Assembly: GCF_937881195.1 (NCBI RefSeq)
Contig: NZ_CALGFC010000024.1
Coordinates: 62,001-126,000, forward strand
Length of the DNA: 64,000 bases
From: an uncultured Methanobrevibacter sp.
Lineage (GTDB): Archaea > Methanobacteriota > Methanobacteria > Methanobacteriales > Methanobacteriaceae
Direction: 5' to 3'
Part shown: positions 23,781 through 33,327 of the stretch, one piece after another
Layout: each line of letters starts with the position of its first letter
Position numbering within the stretch: the first letter of the stretch is position 1
The notes under the pieces: model-generated
Told to the model about the DNA's origin: nothing
Databases searched by the model: none
Seen by the model: only the letters and a program-made list of their open reading frames with translations
Program-made: the position numbers and the translations under genes

Positions 23781-23840
23781 AAGGTGATGAGGTTCCACCT
23801 ATTTAACCGCCATTTTTTTAAATCTGGATGATGACTTCTA
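23781..23840 (+). promoter_or_regulatory. Fluoride riboswitch (crcB motif)
   Basis: The segment contains GGTGATGAGGTTCCACC (stem GGTG/CACC), then AACCGCC, a short AT-rich hairpin, and CTGGATGATGACTTCTAC. This follows the order of the fluoride aptamer: GGxGAUGAGGxxxxCC, AACxGCC, UGAUGxCxUCUAC. GAGG and CTTC can form the pseudoknot. It lies 31 bases before the antiporter start, so it probably acts on ribosome access or early transcription. Recognition is from the known consensus. Confidence 0.88.
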
Positions 23841-23870
23841 CTATTTATAATATATTAGTTGATGATTATT

Positions 23871-25007
23871 ATGGCAGATTTGTATTTAGTAATATTAGGT
23901 ATACTAGTTTTTTTATCAAGTTTAATTTCAGTCCGTTTGGGATTATCTGTATCAGTTATAGAGATAGTTTTTGGCGTTATAGCGGGGAATTTAGGCATAA
24001 TTCATTCTGAAACTTGGATGATTTTCATTGCAAGTTTTGGAGGAATATTACTAACTTTCTTGTCTGGAACTGAGATTGATGTTAAACTTATGCGGGAAAA
24101 ATTTAAAGAAACCTTTTTAATAGGATTCTTATCTTTTTTAATTCCATTTATTTTAATTTTTTTAGTTGTTCATTTTTTAGTTGGATGGAACTTAATGGCA
24201 TCATTATTAGCAGGAACAGCTTTATCTGAAACATCAATAGCTGTTGTTTATTCAACATTACTCCAACAAAACTTATTTCGCTATGATATTGGTAAAATAT
24301 TAATGGGAGCAACATTTATAACAAATATATGTACTGCTATTGCATTGAGTATACTCTTTACTAGCCCTAATATCTATATTATTATATTTTATGCAGTATC
24401 TATCTTGTTATTAGTACTTGCTTTTAAATATTCTTATAAATTTTTAGATAACTCTAAATTTTTAAAAGAAAAAGTATTGGAGATAGAAATAAAATATATA
24501 TTTCTATTACTTTTTATCTTAATGTTTTTTGCAGCATTAGGGGGTGGACAAGCTATTTTGCCTGTTTTTATTTTAGGTATGCTACTTTCAAATACTTTAA
24601 ATGGAAAGTCTAATGGTCAAAAAGCAAAAGAAAGAATAAAAACTGTTGCATTTGCAGTTGTAACTCCTGTTTTTTTCATTGTGGGGGGGATGAAAGTATC
24701 TATACCATTAGTAATTTCTGGAATAGGAATTTTCATATTAATTTTTGCCTTTAGACAGGTAGCTAAATTTATTGGTGTTTACTTTGTAACAAAAAAGTAT
24801 TTAGATTCTAATACTAATTATGTTACATTAATGATGAGTACAGGTTTGACTTTTGGTTTAATAGCTACTTTATTTGGTTTAAATATTGGTCTTATAGACA
24901 CTTATTCTTATTCTATATTAACAGGAGTTTTAGTTTTAAGTGCTGTTTTACCAACAATTATTGCTCAAAAATGGTTCACTCCAAAACATTTAGAAGATTT
25001 AAACTGA
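23871..25007 (+). CDS. Cation:proton antiporter under fluoride riboswitch control
   Basis: 378 residues with about 11-12 hydrophobic helices. Residues near 110 read AGTALSETSIAVVYSTLLQ, the ion-binding core of CPA2/NapA/KefB-type exchangers, with an acidic residue in the crossing helix; FAALGGGQAILPVFILGMLL is a later core helix. ATG 23871 is preferred over ATG 23862. Sodium/proton antiporters are a known gene class behind fluoride riboswitches, where they are thought to relieve fluoride stress. A seven-G run interrupts the coding region near 24683-24689. Confidence 0.88.
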   Translation: MADLYLVILGILVFLSSLISVRLGLSVSVIEIVFGVIAGNLGIIHSETWMIFIASFGGILLTFLSGTEIDVKLMREKFKETFLIGFLSFLIPFILIFLVVHFLVGWNLMASLLAGTALSETSIAVVYSTLLQQNLFRYDIGKILMGATFITNICTAIALSILFTSPNIYIIIFYAVSILLLVLAFKYSYKFLDNSKFLKEKVLEIEIKYIFLLLFILMFFAALGGGQAILPVFILGMLLSNTLNGKSNGQKAKERIKTVAFAVVTPVFFIVGGMKVSIPLVISGIGIFILIFAFRQVAKFIGVYFVTKKYLDSNTNYVTLMMSTGLTFGLIATLFGLNIGLIDTYSYSILTGVLVLSAVLPTIIAQKWFTPKHLEDLN

Positions 25008-25342
25008 TATGGTAAGCAATAATCAAATAAAAATAATTACTAAATAGATAAAAATAGAAATAAGTATCCATTAAATAAAGATAAGAAAAAATAATAAAAA
25101 AAGTAATAAATAAAAAATGAATTAGAATAAAAATAAATCATAATAATAAAGAATCATAATAATAAAGAAGTGGAATAAAAATCAATTGGAATAATAAAGA
25201 ATCATAATAATAATAATAATAATAAAGAAGTGGAATAAAAATAAATTGGAATAATAATAAATTAAAATAAGAGTAAATTAGAATAAGAATAAACTATAAT
25301 AAAAGTAGTATATTAAATAGCTTTATATTCTTATAATTTTAA
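25008..25342. repeat. A-rich degenerate tandem repeats
   Basis: Two imperfect copies of a unit of about 75 bases built on AAAGAAGTGGAATAAAAAT and GGAATAATAA, within a strongly purine-biased strand. It separates the convergent antiporter and lysS genes. No gene seen. Confidence 0.5.
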
Positions 25343-26929
25343 TTACTCTTCCATTCTTAATCTTTTTATTACAAAGTCTTTATCTAATGATAATAGGAAT
25401 GAAGCTGCTTTAGGGCCTTGTTTTTGTCCAAGAATCATTTTATATATGGCTTGAAATGCTTTTTGTGGTTTTAATCCATAGCTATTTAATATTTCATACA
25501 TTTCATCGTGTAGTGATTCGGCTGATTTAAAGTCTTTCTCATCAATTAAATTGGCTAAATCTTTAAGAAATGCTTCCTGTTCATCGGATAACTCTAATCT
25601 AGGGATTTTTTTCATAACTTGGAATTTAACAAATTTAGGTCCATATTTATCTAACCAATTCTTTACTTGTCCAATCCTTTCCTCAAATTGAATAATTTCT
25701 TTTTCTTTCAAATCTTCAAATTTTTTATTTTCAAAAGTTTTTGTCAACTGGGAATTATTTTTTAAAATTTCAAATATTTTTTCAGGATTATTTCCAGCTA
25801 TTTGATAAGCTACTGTTAAAAATCTATAAGGGGGCCTAAATGGGAGAGACTCTCCTTCTTTTATTTGAGCTATTTCATAAATCTTTTTGAATTTTTTACC
25901 TTCTTTTTCTGATGGTGCTTCTTCTTCATCAAAGAAAACTTTTTCAACTTTATCAAATTGATCTATGAAGTCAAGAAAAGCCATATTTGGTGAAAAATCT
26001 TTATGTTTCATTGGTTTACTTCTAAATATAAAATAATTTAGACTTTCTGCAGGCCCAATTTCTAACCATTGTTTTGGAGTAAAAAATACTCCTTTGGATT
26101 TACTCATTGCATCTCCATTTAGTGTAATCCATTCATAAGGAACTGGATATGGTGCTCTATAATTAAAAATCTCTTCAGATATTATTTTACTTACATCATA
26201 AGATCCACCACTAGCAGCATGATCTTTACCAAATGGTTCACAAGTAACTCCAAATATTTTCCATCTAGCTGCCCATTCTACTCTCCAAGTTAGTTTACCA
26301 TTTCCAGATTTTATATCCATTTTCCCATCGTGCCCACATTCACATTTATAGGAAATTATATCATTTTCTTCATCAAAACCATAACTTGTAGTAGTATTTA
26401 CTCTTCCACACTCATCACATATAGGATTATATGGCAACCAATTTTCTGCTAATGGATGTTCTCTATACTTATTGAATATTTTTCTAATATCTGCTGCTTT
26501 TTTCAATGAAATTCTTATATATTCATCATAAGTTCCGTCTTTGTACATTTTAAAACCAGATTTAGGAGTTAATTCAATTCCAAAATCATCTAAAACATCT
26601 AAAAGTGGTTTTTCAAAATGTTCTACAAAACTATCGCAACATCCATCAGGACATGGAATATTTGAGTAAGGCATACCAAGATATTTATCATAACTCTCTG
26701 GTAATGGGTGTGGAACTTTTCTAAGGGGGTCATGATCATCAGCTATCCATATAGTTTCTGATTTTTCACCCATTTCTCTTAATTTCTTTCCCACAGCATT
26801 TGCTATAAATACATCACATGAATTTCCAATATGTATTGACCCTGATATTGATGTACCACTTGCAATAACATGTTTTTCCACATTCCATTCTTTTAAATCG
26901 TCAGCTATTCTCTCTATCCAATGTTTCAT
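25343..26929 (-). CDS. lysS: Lysyl-tRNA synthetase, class I
   Basis: 528 residues from ATG 26929 (ATG 26932 also possible; GGTGAA upstream). It charges tRNA-Lys with lysine. The Rossmann fold shows the HIGH-type motif SGSIHIGNSCDVF near residue 40 and the KMSKS-type MSKSKG near 285. CPDGCCDSF and the CDECGRVNTTT...CECGHDGK zinc sites are typical of the class I enzyme found in most archaea instead of class II LysRS. Length is as expected. The longer open frame upstream is AT-rich spacer. Confidence 0.96.
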   Translation of the reverse strand: MKHWIERIADDLKEWNVEKHVIASGTSISGSIHIGNSCDVFIANAVGKKLREMGEKSETIWIADDHDPLRKVPHPLPESYDKYLGMPYSNIPCPDGCCDSFVEHFEKPLLDVLDDFGIELTPKSGFKMYKDGTYDEYIRISLKKAADIRKIFNKYREHPLAENWLPYNPICDECGRVNTTTSYGFDEENDIISYKCECGHDGKMDIKSGNGKLTWRVEWAARWKIFGVTCEPFGKDHAASGGSYDVSKIISEEIFNYRAPYPVPYEWITLNGDAMSKSKGVFFTPKQWLEIGPAESLNYFIFRSKPMKHKDFSPNMAFLDFIDQFDKVEKVFFDEEEAPSEKEGKKFKKIYEIAQIKEGESLPFRPPYRFLTVAYQIAGNNPEKIFEILKNNSQLTKTFENKKFEDLKEKEIIQFEERIGQVKNWLDKYGPKFVKFQVMKKIPRLELSDEQEAFLKDLANLIDEKDFKSAESLHDEMYEILNSYGLKPQKAFQAIYKMILGQKQGPKAASFLLSLDKDFVIKRLRMEE

Positions 26930-27439
26930 CATTTCACCAGTAAAATAATAATTTGTAATTTTATTTAAAATATAGTAATGAATTATTTTGATTATATTTT
27001 TTATTTTTAAATTCTTTATTAAATTTAAAATCAGTATTAAATAATAAGCATTATATAAATTTATTTTCAATTCTTATAAATATTATTATTAATAATTTTT
27101 AAACTATTCAATAGATAATATTTAATATTTTTATATAATACTAATTATTATATAATTATCTATTTATTAAGTATAAAATAAATTAAATGTGACAAGTATG
27201 TTAAAAAATAAAAATTAATAGAATAAATTAGAGTATATGGGTATAATACATTTATAATTACATATTGGTAATTGTAATTTTATAATAATTAAAAAATAAA
27301 ATAAATAATTATTATATTTATTTTTAATAATAATTGATTATTATTTAATTAAAAGAAATAAATTCACTAAAAATAATAAATTTAAAATAAATAATACTAA
27401 ATTTAATTAAAAATTATAGTATTAAATTTTAATATATTA
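26930..27439. other. AT-rich intergenic region upstream of lysS
   Basis: About 510 bases between lysS and the thiC end, both on the minus strand. AATTAC...GTAATT near 27255-27278 forms a small inverted repeat. No gene or known RNA recognised. Confidence 0.5.
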
Positions 27440-28744
27440 TTAAACTTCATCAAAGAAATCAGGTTCAGCTTGATCTAACCATTCATTAACTATTTTAACT
27501 GCACAATAGTTTCCACACATTGTACAGGTTTCTGGATCTTCTGGAGGTCTGTTTTCTCTTATAGCTCTTGCATCAGCTGGACAAATAGCTAAATTATATT
27601 GTGATTCCCAATCAAGTTTCTTTCTTGCATTTGCCATAGCTAAATCTCTTTCTCCATTGTGAACTCCTTTTGCCATATCTCCAACATAAGTACCAATTCT
27701 TGTTGATATGACTCCTGCTTTAACATCTTCTGGTCCTGGTAATGCTAAATGTTCTGCCGGTGTAACATAACAAATAAAGTTAGCTCCTGCTTTAGCTGAA
27801 GCAGCAGCACCAATTGAAGAAACAATGTGGTCATAACCAGGTGCAATATCACATACAATAGGTCCTAACATGTAAAATGGAGCTCCTCTACACATTTTCT
27901 TTTGTATTGTCACATTAGCAGGAATTTCATTAATAGGGATATGTCCAGGTCCTTCAATCATAGATTGAACACCAAAATCACGACATCTATCAACTAATTC
28001 TCCAAGTATAATCAATTCTTGCACTTGAGCTCTATCTGTAGAGTCTGCTATTGCTCCTGCTCTCATAGCATTAGCTAATGATAGTACGACATCGTGCTCT
28101 TTTGCTATTTCGAGAATGTAATCAAAATTTTCAAATAAAGGATTTTCTCTTTCATTTTCTACAATCCATGCAGAAATAAATGCTCCACCACGGCTTACAA
28201 GCCCTCCTTCTCTTCCTTGACGTTTAAGGCGAGCTAAAGTTTCAATATTAACACTTGAATGAATAGCCATAAAATCTATACCGTCTTTGGCTTGTTTTTC
28301 AATTGTTTTGAACATTATTTCTTCATCCATATCAATAGCGGATCCAGTTTTACGAATTGTTTCAATAGCTGCTTGATAAATTGGTACACTTCCAACAGGA
28401 ATATCAGACATTTTTAAAATTCTTCTTCTAATTTCATCAAGGTCTCCACCAATACTTAGTTCCATTAGGCTGTCTGCTTGGTTATCTATAGCTATTTGGG
28501 CTTTTAGTTCTTCTTCATCAAAATCAACAATATCTGTTGATGTTCCAATTGTTGCATTTACTTTTGTTCTAAGCCCTTCTCCAATACCGCATGGAGTTAT
28601 ATTTCTATTGACATTTGAGGGAATTACAATGGTACCATTAGCAACGGAGCTTCTTATAAATTCTTCGGAAACTCCTTCATTTTTAGCTACTATTTTCATT
28701 TCTTCTGTAATTATACCATTTTTTGCATCTTCTATTTGTGTCAT
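27440..28744 (-). CDS. thiC: Phosphomethylpyrimidine synthase (ThiC)
   Basis: 434 residues. Radical SAM enzyme that rearranges aminoimidazole ribotide into hydroxymethylpyrimidine phosphate for thiamine synthesis. PCGIGEGLRTKVNATIGTS is the conserved N-terminal core, SRGGAFISAWI and EGPGHIPI the active-site loops, and PETCTMCGNYCAVK the C-terminal cluster motif. The Cys spacing is C-x2-C-x3-C here, one shorter than the C-x2-C-x4-C of bacterial ThiC; archaeal forms vary. No TPP riboswitch is visible upstream. Confidence 0.95.
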   Translation of the reverse strand: MTQIEDAKNGIITEEMKIVAKNEGVSEEFIRSSVANGTIVIPSNVNRNITPCGIGEGLRTKVNATIGTSTDIVDFDEEELKAQIAIDNQADSLMELSIGGDLDEIRRRILKMSDIPVGSVPIYQAAIETIRKTGSAIDMDEEIMFKTIEKQAKDGIDFMAIHSSVNIETLARLKRQGREGGLVSRGGAFISAWIVENERENPLFENFDYILEIAKEHDVVLSLANAMRAGAIADSTDRAQVQELIILGELVDRCRDFGVQSMIEGPGHIPINEIPANVTIQKKMCRGAPFYMLGPIVCDIAPGYDHIVSSIGAAASAKAGANFICYVTPAEHLALPGPEDVKAGVISTRIGTYVGDMAKGVHNGERDLAMANARKKLDWESQYNLAICPADARAIRENRPPEDPETCTMCGNYCAVKIVNEWLDQAEPDFFDEV

Positions 28745-29334
28745 AATTAATCACATTTTAAATTAGATAATATTAAAATTTTCACTTTTTTTCAAAGTTT
28801 TTGCAATAATTTCAAATTTTCTATGTTTTTTTAAATTTTCAGAGGGACTAATAAAAACATTTTAAAAATGAAATTTATCTCAACCAAAATTAGTTCAAAT
28901 AGTATTTAATTTTATAAATTTAATTTGAATTTAAATACATTTAGATTGAATATATCTTATTATAAGCTCATAGTTTATAAACTAATCTATTTTATATTCA
29001 TAATTGAATAATAAGCTTAAATTACACTTGAAAAATTTAAATTATATTTGATCTTTTTATTAAATATTATTTTTTTATTAAAAATATAAAATAATATAAA
29101 TAAGTTATTAATTAGCTATTAATAAATTATTAATTATATTTTCATTAAATTTTTTTTATATATTTATTTCAATTTTTATTTTTTATTCTATTATTCTTTA
29201 TATAAATTAGATTAATAATTTTCTCTAATCTTATTGAAATAGCTTAAAATAATACTTTAAAATAATAGCTCAAAATAATAATTTAGAATAATAGTTTAAA
29301 ATAATAATTTAAATCAATAATTTAAAATAATTGT
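28745..29334. other. AT-rich intergenic region upstream of thiC
   Basis: About 590 bases. The right half (29230-29335) is a run of AATAATAGTTTAAAATAATA-like short repeats. No gene, no riboswitch recognised. Confidence 0.5.
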
Positions 29335-30261
29335 TCAATATTGATTATTATAAAAATTATTCATTCTATCAATTACTTGATCAAAAATAGGAATATTTGT
29401 TTGACATCCTTTTTTTTCTACAATAAATGAAGAAACTGCAGATGCAAACTTAGCACACTTTTCAAGACTTTCTCCATTAATATATTCATATAAAAAACCA
29501 GCTCTATATGAATCCCCTGCTCCCGTAGGATCAACAGCAGGTCGGTATATGGAATCAACTTTTATCTTTTCTTTTTGAGTATAAACAATACTGCCTTCTT
29601 TTCCACAAGTTTTAACAATAATACTTGGGCCTAATTCTCTTAATCCAGCTATGTCGCAATTTAAAGAATTTTGAATTCTTTCTATTTCATGATGATTTCC
29701 AAATAGTATTGTACTATTCTTTATAACTTCTTTAAGTTTTTTTGAATCATACATGTTTAAATCTTGACCAGGGTCAAATGAAACTGTTTTTTCATTATTT
29801 TTACCTATTATACTACTTTTTCGGTTATATGTTGGATCTCCAGTAGCTAAATGAATGGCTTCACTAGATTGGATTACTTTTTCGGGAGGATCAGCTTTTA
29901 AAAATTCTTTTCCTGCCCCCCAATAAAAATAAAATACTTGGTCTTCTTTATTATTTGTCATACCAAAAGCAGTTGGAGTATCTTCAGTTTTAGACATGAT
30001 CATTGATTCGGTGTTAATATTTAAATCATGCATTTTATCTAAATATTCTGATTTTAAAAATTTATTTCCTACTGCGGATATAAGTGATGTTTTAAGACCT
30101 AATTTTGATCCAACCATAGCTACATTAGCTCCTGCTCCTCCATGGAATATTTTCATTGTTTTTATAGGTGTAGATGAGTTTGGGTTTGGAAATTCTTCAA
30201 CGGTCATTATATAATCTATTGCTGTATGGCCTATAACAAGTAAATCCTTTTTTTTAGTCAA
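29335..30261 (-). CDS. PfkB-family carbohydrate/nucleoside kinase
   Basis: 308 residues. The N-terminal GGAGANVAMVGSKLGL (PfkB signature 1) and C-terminal DPTGAGDSYRAGFLYEY (signature 2, with the catalytic Asp in GAGD and the anion hole) mark the ribokinase fold. The substrate cannot be told from the sequence: archaeal relatives phosphorylate ribose, nucleosides or sugars. Monocistronic; ATG 30261 lacks a strong ribosome site but has AAAGAGAGGTTTT upstream. Confidence 0.9.
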   Translation of the reverse strand: MTKKKDLLVIGHTAIDYIMTVEEFPNPNSSTPIKTMKIFHGGAGANVAMVGSKLGLKTSLISAVGNKFLKSEYLDKMHDLNINTESMIMSKTEDTPTAFGMTNNKEDQVFYFYWGAGKEFLKADPPEKVIQSSEAIHLATGDPTYNRKSSIIGKNNEKTVSFDPGQDLNMYDSKKLKEVIKNSTILFGNHHEIERIQNSLNCDIAGLRELGPSIIVKTCGKEGSIVYTQKEKIKVDSIYRPAVDPTGAGDSYRAGFLYEYINGESLEKCAKFASAVSSFIVEKKGCQTNIPIFDQVIDRMNNFYNNQY

Positions 30262-31055
30262 TTAAAAACCTCTCTTTCTTTGATTTTTATAAGATTTTAA
30301 TAATGAATTAGGTTATAATATTGAAAATTAAATTGACAATATTATGATATTTTATTTGTTTTATTATTTATTTTTATTATTTATTATTATAATCTTTTTT
30401 TATTAAAAATTCTATTATATCTTTATATATTAATAAAAATAATTTTTTCCTATTGGTTTTCAATATTTTCTATTATTTTTATTTAGTTAGTTATTTAATA
30501 TTTATTTAAAGATTAAATAATTATTTTAGCATTTTTCATTCATTTATAATTATGTTATATATCTATATACAGAAAATATCTTTAAAAATAGAAAAATATA
30601 AGTATTATAATGTAAATATATTTAAGCCTTGATGAGATAATAAATTCTTACATAATTTATTGTCTAATGCATGAAAAGACGAACCCATACATGAGCTTAT
30701 TCTTATTAGTTTCATGAAACATTAGATGATGGATATGTAGGACATATTATTTTATTTATTTTTAATTTTTGGGCTTTTTATATATTCAAACAGTTTTTAA
30801 ATCTAAAACAATTACTTAATTTGATTAAATATTATTCTTAAATTATTGTATTTTAAGTGAATTATCAAATTTAATACTATTATAATTAAAGTGATATAAA
30901 TTATAAAAGATTATTAAACTCCTTTTAAAAAATACTAAGTTCTTTTTCAAACATATAAATTCTTTTTCAAATGTTTTTTAATTTTTTAAATATTTTAAAT
31001 CTTTTTAAAAGATTTTTGGAATTTTTCATTTTATTTTGAATTTTTTTTAAATATT
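30262..31055. other. Long gene-free region with one GC-richer structured island
   Basis: About 790 bases between two minus-strand genes. All AT-rich except the island at 30624-30750, listed as an RNA candidate. Tandem CTTTTTCAAA-like motifs lie near 30930-30975. Confidence 0.5.
30624..30750. ncRNA. Candidate structured non-coding RNA
   Basis: The island stands out in GC from its flanks. AATAAATT/AATTTATT makes an 8-base hairpin (30639-30661). TCTAATG (30663-30669) pairs with CATTAGA (30720-30726), and inside it CATGAAA pairs with TTTCATG. The apical part GACGAACCCATACATGAGC looks conserved-like rather than random. TGATGA-type and ACA-type ends exist, so a guide RNA is possible, but no family matched. 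Strand is uncertain. Confidence 0.45.
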
Positions 31056-31976
31056 TTAAATTGATAATTTTATTTTTCTTTTCTTTGTTTTCCAAGGTCT
31101 TATCGGTACAAAACCTTCTTGAGATATTAATTCTTGGCCTTCATTAGAAAAATACTCTATAAATTCCTGGACTTCTTTTTTTTCAGGATTAATTGCAATT
31201 AAACTAATTGCATGTTTTGTTTCCTTTTCTAATACTTTATTTCCTTTAAAATAACTAGCATTTAAAAATGTGTATAATTTATTAGAATTTTGAACAATTT
31301 TAAATGCATCAAATTCTGATTTAACTATCTTAATAATTTTATAAGGTATTTTATTTTTATCAAAAGTATTCCAAGCTAATCTCTGAGCATTACCTTCTAT
31401 TGATACAAAATTAAGATTTTCCATATCCTTCATTTTTTTAATTTTCATATATTCATTTTGATCATTTGAAACTAGAACTAAACTATCATATCCAATCACT
31501 GTAAAATCTAAATCCTTTTCAAATGCTATTTGTGGATCATCAAGAGCTAAAATATCAATAAATCCTTTTTCTGCTAATTTATATGCAGTAATGTCATCAC
31601 TACTATAAATATCGGCTTCAAATGGGATCTCGGTAGATATAGAATCTAAAAAATTAGTTACTATATGTCCTCCTGCAATTGTTATTTTTTCATTTTCGGA
31701 TACTCGGGAATTATATTTTTCATAAATATTAACTAAATTTTTAGACTTTTTAGTTAAATATGTTCGAGAACCAGATATTTTAACTATTTTAAAACCAAGT
31801 CTATCTTCAGCATTTTTTATTCTTCTATTTAAAACTGAGTGAGATATTTGAAGTTCTTTGGCAACAGCTCTCTGAGAATTCATTTCATTCAATAGTTTTA
31901 ACGATTCAAATAGTTTATGGCTATAAGCTTCACCATTAATCTCAATTTCAATTTTTGGTTCAATCTTATATTTCAT
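31056..31976 (-). CDS. ModE-like HTH plus substrate-binding-domain regulator
   Basis: 306 residues from ATG 31976 (a GTG at 31988 adds four). Residues 10-75 form a ModE/LysR winged helix (LNEMNSQRAVAKELQISHSV, LNRRIKNAEDRLGFKIVK). The rest is a PBP-II fold as in LysR effector domains or ModA-like molybdate sensors (DDITAYKLAEKGFIDILALD). It probably senses an oxyanion or metabolite and controls genes of the Mo/W-formate island next door; this is inference from context. A palindrome just upstream suggests autoregulation. Confidence 0.75.
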   Translation of the reverse strand: MKYKIEPKIEIEINGEAYSHKLFESLKLLNEMNSQRAVAKELQISHSVLNRRIKNAEDRLGFKIVKISGSRTYLTKKSKNLVNIYEKYNSRVSENEKITIAGGHIVTNFLDSISTEIPFEADIYSSDDITAYKLAEKGFIDILALDDPQIAFEKDLDFTVIGYDSLVLVSNDQNEYMKIKKMKDMENLNFVSIEGNAQRLAWNTFDKNKIPYKIIKIVKSEFDAFKIVQNSNKLYTFLNASYFKGNKVLEKETKHAISLIAINPEKKEVQEFIEYFSNEGQELISQEGFVPIRPWKTKKRKIKLSI

Positions 31977-32001
31977 ACAATTACTCACATTTTTATTTAT
32001 T

Positions 32002-32024
32002 GATGATAATTATTAATTATCATC
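32002..32024. promoter_or_regulatory. Palindromic operator candidate upstream of the ModE-like gene
   Basis: Perfect 11-base arms GATGATAATTA and TAATTATCATC around one T. It sits 26 bases before the regulator start on the minus strand, suited to autoregulation by a dimeric winged-helix protein. Confidence 0.5.
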
Positions 32025-32474
32025 TAGATTAAGTCTCTAGCTATTATTTAAAATTATTTTTTTAGATTTCAAATTTTTATTAAATTTTAATTTTTAATAA
32101 ATTATCATATTTCATTAATTAAATTTTATTAATTAAATAAATAATTTTAAATAAATTAAAATTTAATAAAAATTATATTGTACTATACTATAGAAAAATT
32201 ATATATTGCACATAGTATATTAATGCAATTTCCTTTTGTGTGTTATATGAAAAATATAAAATATTATATTATTTTAATTAAAATTCATAATTTATAATTA
32301 AAAGTATAATATATAATTAAATCTATAGTTAAATATATCCTAATGGATAATATTATAATATTGGTGCAATTATGATATTAAATTGAAGATATTAGCTCAT
32401 GATTAAGTCATGATATAATATAGTAATATTATTCTATGAATATTATTTCTTTATAATTTCAATTTTTAAAGCTT

Positions 32475-32497
32475 TGCTCATTGTGAGCATATAAATT
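32475..32497 (+). promoter_or_regulatory. Operator-like palindrome joined to the hxlB TATA box
   Basis: TGCTCA-TTG-TGAGCA (32475-32489) directly precedes ATATAAAT (32490-32497), a fitting archaeal TATA box about 45-50 bases before the start codon. A factor bound here would cover the BRE. Confidence 0.5.
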
Positions 32498-32542
32498 TAT
32501 TATTAATCTCTATTAAAATCAATATAATATTAAGGTTGAAGT

Positions 32543-33133
32543 ATGAATCTAATGAAAACAGCTATTGAAGAAATTTTAAGCAATATAAGCTCTGCTACTG
32601 AACTTTTAGATGAAAATACAATAGAAGAGTTTATGAAAATATTGACAGAATCTAAAAATGTATTTGTCATGGGCGCAGGACGTTCTGGACTTGTAGCTAA
32701 AGCTTTTGCAATGAGATTAGTCCATTTAGGTCTTAGTGCATATGTTGTTGGGGAAACCATTTCTCCTGCTATATATGATGATGATTGCATATTGGCTATT
32801 TCTGGTTCTGGTGAAACTAAGACTATTGTTTCAGCAGTAAGTATTGCTAAAAATAGGGGTTCAAAAGCTTTGGCTCTCACTTCTTATCCTGAGTCTTCAT
32901 TGGGAAAACTTGCTGACTGTGTTATGAAGGTTAAAGGAAGAACAAAAATTGATATAGATGATGAAGATTATATTAAAAGACAAATTGATGGAAATTATGT
33001 TTCTTTAACTCCTCTTGGTACAGCATTTGAACTAACTTCTCTCATTTTTTTAGATGGACTTATAGCCGAATTAATGCAAAAAATGGGTAAAACAGAAGAT
33101 GATTTAAAATATCGTCACACAGTTTTAGAATAG
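32543..33133 (+). CDS. hxlB: 6-phospho-3-hexuloisomerase
   Basis: 196 residues, a SIS-domain isomerase interconverting 3-hexulose-6-phosphate and fructose-6-phosphate. In methanogens lacking the classical pentose phosphate pathway it helps make ribulose-5-phosphate for nucleotides. MGAGRSGLVAKAFAMRLVHLG and ISGSGETKTIVSA are the sugar-phosphate-binding SIS motifs, and the C-terminal helix KYRHTVLE-type end is present (KYRHTVLE at the stop). ATG 32543 with AAGGTTG upstream. Its usual partner hexulose-phosphate synthase is not beside it. Confidence 0.9.
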   Translation: MNLMKTAIEEILSNISSATELLDENTIEEFMKILTESKNVFVMGAGRSGLVAKAFAMRLVHLGLSAYVVGETISPAIYDDDCILAISGSGETKTIVSAVSIAKNRGSKALALTSYPESSLGKLADCVMKVKGRTKIDIDDEDYIKRQIDGNYVSLTPLGTAFELTSLIFLDGLIAELMQKMGKTEDDLKYRHTVLE

Positions 33134-33236
33134 ATTTCTATTTTTATATATCTTTTAATTATTTTTTATTTCCCTATATTTTTTATTTATTTACTTTTTT
33201 AATTTTTATTTTACTTTTTATCAAAATCTCATTCTT

Positions 33237-33300
33237 TATTTGTTATTATTTTTTATTTTCTTTTTTATTTTCTTTTTTATTTTCTTTTTTTTATTATTTA
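33237..33300 (+). terminator. T-rich termination tract after hxlB
   Basis: Repeated TTTTTATTTTCTTT units on the plus strand lie between the convergent hxlB and CMD-family genes. Archaeal RNA polymerase ends at such T tracts. Confidence 0.5.
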
Positions 33301-33327
33301 TTATACAATCATCATTAAATTAATAAT

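Larger units (their letters stand above)
31989..32542. other. Divergent regulatory region between the ModE-like regulator and hxlB
   Basis: AT-rich, no gene. It holds the palindrome at 32002-32024, the TCATGA...TCATGA repeat near 32397-32412 and the palindrome/TATA pair at 32475-32497. Confidence 0.55.

Noticed and set aside
27440..29334. Possible TPP riboswitch before thiC
   Set aside because: No CUGAGA or ACCUGAU-like core seen in the upstream 590 bases on the coding strand.
32002..32024. E. coli-type ModE box
   Set aside because: The palindrome does not resemble the known ModE consensus; kept only as a candidate operator.
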